Of a stretch of 64,000 nt of DNA, positions 61,970 to 64,000 are shown one piece after another. The notes under the pieces are model-generated. The model made no database searches. It was not told the DNA's origin and saw only the letters and a list, made by a program, of their open reading frames with translations. The position numbers and the translations under genes were made by a program. This DNA comes from Vagococcus fluvialis bH819 (GTDB lineage: Bacteria; Bacillota; Bacilli; Lactobacillales; Vagococcaceae), in NCBI RefSeq assembly GCF_900163795.1, contig NZ_FWFD01000015.1:496001-560000 (forward strand). The letters run 5' to 3'. How positions within the stretch are numbered: position 1 is the first letter of the stretch; the number at the start of each line of letters is the position of its first letter.

Positions 61970-62688
61970 AATTATTAATGGTTGAGGATAATGAGTCAGT
62001 ATCAGAAATGATGAAAATGTTTTTTTTAAATGAAGAATGGGATGTAAGTTTTAAATATGATGGAAAAGATGGTTTAGATGAATTTTTAACTGATCCTGAA
62101 AGTTGGGATATGATTACGTTAGATTTAAATTTACCAACAATGGACGGTGTAACGGTTTGTCGAGAAATAAGAAAAGTCTCAACAACGGTACCTATTATTA
62201 TGTTAACAGCAAGAGACTCGGAAAGTGATCAGGTGATAGGTTTAGAAATGGGAGCAGATGATTATGTGACAAAACCGTTTAGTCCAATTACATTGATTGC
62301 TAGAATCAAAGCACTTCATCGTCGAGCCATTCTAACGGATGATACTGAAAAAACAACGAATGATATTCAAGAAGATTTTGATGTGGTGACAGACCATTTC
62401 AAAATGAATATCAAAACAAGAGAAGCTTATTTAGATAATCAATTAGTAGATGGTTTAACACCTAAGGAATTTGATTTATTATTAACACTAGCAAAAAAAC
62501 CAAGACAAGTTTTTTCAAGAGAAAAATTATTAGAATTAGTTTGGGATTATCAATATTTTGGTGATGAACGAACTGTTGATGCTCACATAAAAAAATTAAG
62601 ACAAAAAATTGAAAAGGTAGGACCACAAGTTATTCAAACTGTCTGGGGTGTTGGGTACAAATTTGATGATTCAGGAGTCGGTGCATAA
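61966..62688 (+). CDS. OmpR/PhoB-family response regulator, YclJ-like
   Basis: A 240-residue regulator. The receiver domain has the acidic pair (VEDNES), phospho-acceptor Asp53 in ITLDLNLPTMDG, Thr in MLTARDSESDQV and Lys in VTKPFSP. The C-terminal winged helix has GLTPKEFDLLLTLAKKPRQVFSREKLLE-type motifs (LTPKEFDLLLTLA and VFSREKLLELVW) and ERTVDAHIKKLRQKI. The SESDQV and GLEMGADDYVTKPFSPITL stretches resemble Bacillus YclJ closely. The stop overlaps the kinase start by one base (TAATG). It is coupled to the SdpI-like gene upstream. Confidence 0.93.
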   Translation: MKLLMVEDNESVSEMMKMFFLNEEWDVSFKYDGKDGLDEFLTDPESWDMITLDLNLPTMDGVTVCREIRKVSTTVPIIMLTARDSESDQVIGLEMGADDYVTKPFSPITLIARIKALHRRAILTDDTEKTTNDIQEDFDVVTDHFKMNIKTREAYLDNQLVDGLTPKEFDLLLTLAKKPRQVFSREKLLELVWDYQYFGDERTVDAHIKKLRQKIEKVGPQVIQTVWGVGYKFDDSGVGA

Positions 62689-64000
62689 TGCGCTATTTGC
62701 TACAACAGATGATTGCTTTTTTTGCGATTATTTTAACAGTGTTAATTATTTTCGGGGTTTCTTTTACGACATTTACAAAGAATACCGTAAAGGAAACAAC
62801 ATATGAACAATTAGAAGGCTATGCAACCACTGTGATTCAGAATATGGGTAAACAAAATTGGAATTTACAACAATCATTGAATACGACAAGTGCTATAGTT
62901 GAAAATCAAAATATAGGTTTCTTTTTACTTACCCCAGATAGAGTTGCTAGTTATCCACCATCAGCAAAAGGAAATAATGGTGATAATTTAATTTCTGATG
63001 ATGAACTTAAATTATTAAAAAAAGGAAAAAAGATTCAAAAAACAGTGGCTAATGCCTCTTTAGGACCTGAAGGTAAGAAAACAACAATGGCGATTCATAT
63101 TCAACCATTGTTTTCTAGCCCTAATTTGGATTTTGAGTATATTTTAATGGTGTGGCAGCCAAGTAGCAATATAGAAGAGAGTGTTAGTTCTTTAACACAA
63201 AACTTATTCAAAGGTTTTATCATTTCAACAATTATTGCTTTGATTATCAGTTATATTTTGGCTAAATTCCAAGTGAATCGGATTAATCGTATGCGAAAAG
63301 CGACTAACCAAATATCAACAGGAAATTTTGATGTTTATTTGGATGTAAAAAACAATGATGAATTAGATGATCTAGCAGAGGATTTTAATCAAATGGCAAT
63401 TGCTTTAAAGGACTCACATACAGAGATTGAGCGCCAGGAAGAAAGACGCCGGAACTTCATGGCAGATGTGGCACATGAGATGAGAACTCCATTAACGACT
63501 ATCAATGGACTTCTTGAAGGATTGGCCTATAATGCTATTCCAGAAGATCAAAAAGATAAATGTATTAATTTGATGCAGAATGAAACCAAGCGACTAATCC
63601 GTTTGGTTAATGAAAACCTAGATTATGAAAAAATATTAACTAATCAGATTAGTATCACTGTCCAAAAGCTTAATGCAACAGAGATTTTGGAAACATTATC
63701 AGAACAACTCAAAGGTAAAGCGGATGATAAAAATAATCGGATTATTATTGAAACGATTGAACCAGTAGAAGTTTACGCAGATTATGACCGGTTTGTGCAG
63801 ATTATGGTAAATATCATAACTAACGCCATTCAATTTACTGAAAATGGTGAAATTAAATTGTCCGTTTCAAGGGGATACATGGAAACGACTGTGTCTATTT
63901 CTGATACAGGAATTGGTATGGATGAAGAACAAGTTAAGAATGTCTGGGATCGTTATTACAAAGCAGATCCGTCTAGAAAAAATACTAAATATGGAGAATC
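62688..64000 (+). CDS. Sensor histidine kinase, YclK-like (partial, cut by window end)
   Basis: The first 437 residues of a kinase whose end lies beyond the window. One membrane helix at about 8-30 and another at about 178-198 enclose an extracellular sensor domain of about 150 residues. Then come a HAMP domain (about 198-250, with NRINRMRKATNQISTGNFDV), the phospho-accepting His263 in FMADVAHEMRTPLTTI, and an ATPase domain with the N-box NIITNAIQFTENG and G1 box DTGIGMD. It is the partner of the preceding response regulator. The ATG at 62688 overlaps its stop codon. No frameshift is seen up to the edge. Confidence 0.93.
   Translation, partial: MRYLLQQMIAFFAIILTVLIIFGVSFTTFTKNTVKETTYEQLEGYATTVIQNMGKQNWNLQQSLNTTSAIVENQNIGFFLLTPDRVASYPPSAKGNNGDNLISDDELKLLKKGKKIQKTVANASLGPEGKKTTMAIHIQPLFSSPNLDFEYILMVWQPSSNIEESVSSLTQNLFKGFIISTIIALIISYILAKFQVNRINRMRKATNQISTGNFDVYLDVKNNDELDDLAEDFNQMAIALKDSHTEIERQEERRRNFMADVAHEMRTPLTTINGLLEGLAYNAIPEDQKDKCINLMQNETKRLIRLVNENLDYEKILTNQISITVQKLNATEILETLSEQLKGKADDKNNRIIIETIEPVEVYADYDRFVQIMVNIITNAIQFTENGEIKLSVSRGYMETTVSISDTGIGMDEEQVKNVWDRYYKADPSRKNTKYGE

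Noticed and set aside
1-64000. CRISPR array, prophage, insertion sequence, integrative element or defence island
   Set aside because: I saw no regularly spaced direct repeats, transposase, integrase, recombinase, capsid or known defence genes. The orphan HicB-like gene alone is not evidence of an island.
1-64000. tRNA or rRNA genes
   Set aside because: No cloverleaf with a GTTCRANNC T-arm motif or rRNA-like GC-rich block was noticed in the intergenic regions; every spacer is AT-rich.

Overview
The window is a low-GC, gene-dense chromosomal segment of a Gram-positive coccus or rod of the order Lactobacillales, most likely an Enterococcaceae relative such as Vagococcus or Enterococcus. The pointers are: strong AAGGAGG-type ribosome sites with many TTG and GTG starts; CcpA with cre-type operators; a T-box leader in front of pheST; a type II fatty-acid locus in the lactobacillale order (fabT-fabH-acpP-fabK-fabD-fabG-fabF-accB-fabZ-accC-accD-accA) using FabK rather than FabI; and a maltodextrin locus with MalR, MalX, MalC, MalD and MalA. 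The genus is inferred from gene content only. I see no rRNA, tRNA, insertion sequence, prophage or CRISPR array.

Layout. 1-4.4 kb: the tail of an unknown gene, ccpA, then a class A penicillin-binding protein and an acetyltransferase on the minus strand. 4.6-11.2 kb: a peptide-binding lipoprotein, endonuclease IV, a YneF-family membrane protein and a heterodimeric ABC exporter. 11.4-20.6 kb: the maltodextrin regulon (malR, an alpha-glucosidase, a neopullulanase-type amylase, malX, malC, malD, malA) with operator-like palindromes placed identically upstream of two promoters, plus a decayed ORF. 20.7-24.3 kb: an unrecognised protein, a RodA-type SEDS protein and a MATE transporter. 24.5-29.9 kb: trxB, phosphoglucomutase, a CzrA-like ArsR regulator, hom and thrB. 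30-33.2 kb: yidC, acylphosphatase, a SpoU-type RNA methyltransferase, an HD-domain protein and an HxlR regulator. 33.2-37 kb: T-box leader and pheST. 37.5-48.3 kb: a YitT-family protein and the whole fatty-acid locus, headed by a duplicated promoter/FabT-box module. 48.4-53.9 kb: an iron-sulfur assembly factor, a lipoprotein, an alcohol dehydrogenase divergent from an MmyB-type regulator, an aquaporin, mtnN and an acetyltransferase. 54-58.1 kb: an alpha-glucoside PTS operon (LacI repressor, GH13 hydrolase, EIIBC). 58.3-64 kb: a secreted DUF1002 protein, three overlapping small DUF genes, a FUSC-like membrane protein, an orphan HicB-like protein, an SdpI-family protein and a YclJ/YclK-type two-component system cut by the window end.

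How it fits together. Most of the window is housekeeping and carbohydrate metabolism. CcpA at the left end is the likely global regulator of the two alpha-glucan loci: imported maltodextrins are cut by the two GH13 enzymes, and phosphoglucomutase links glucose-1-phosphate and glucose-6-phosphate. The maltodextrin ABC transporter has no ATPase gene here and probably shares one encoded elsewhere. FabT boxes at two tandem promoters tie the fatty-acid locus to membrane lipid status, and a hairpin after acpP probably lets carrier protein be made in excess.

I found no clear-cut new defence or biosynthetic system. The least explained items are the translationally overlapping DUF1801/DUF1905/DUF2200 genes with a terminator that carries the next gene's ribosome site, the SdpI-like gene coupled to the two-component system, the unrecognised 250-residue protein at 20.7 kb, and a 52-bp intergenic repeat present twice in opposite orientation.
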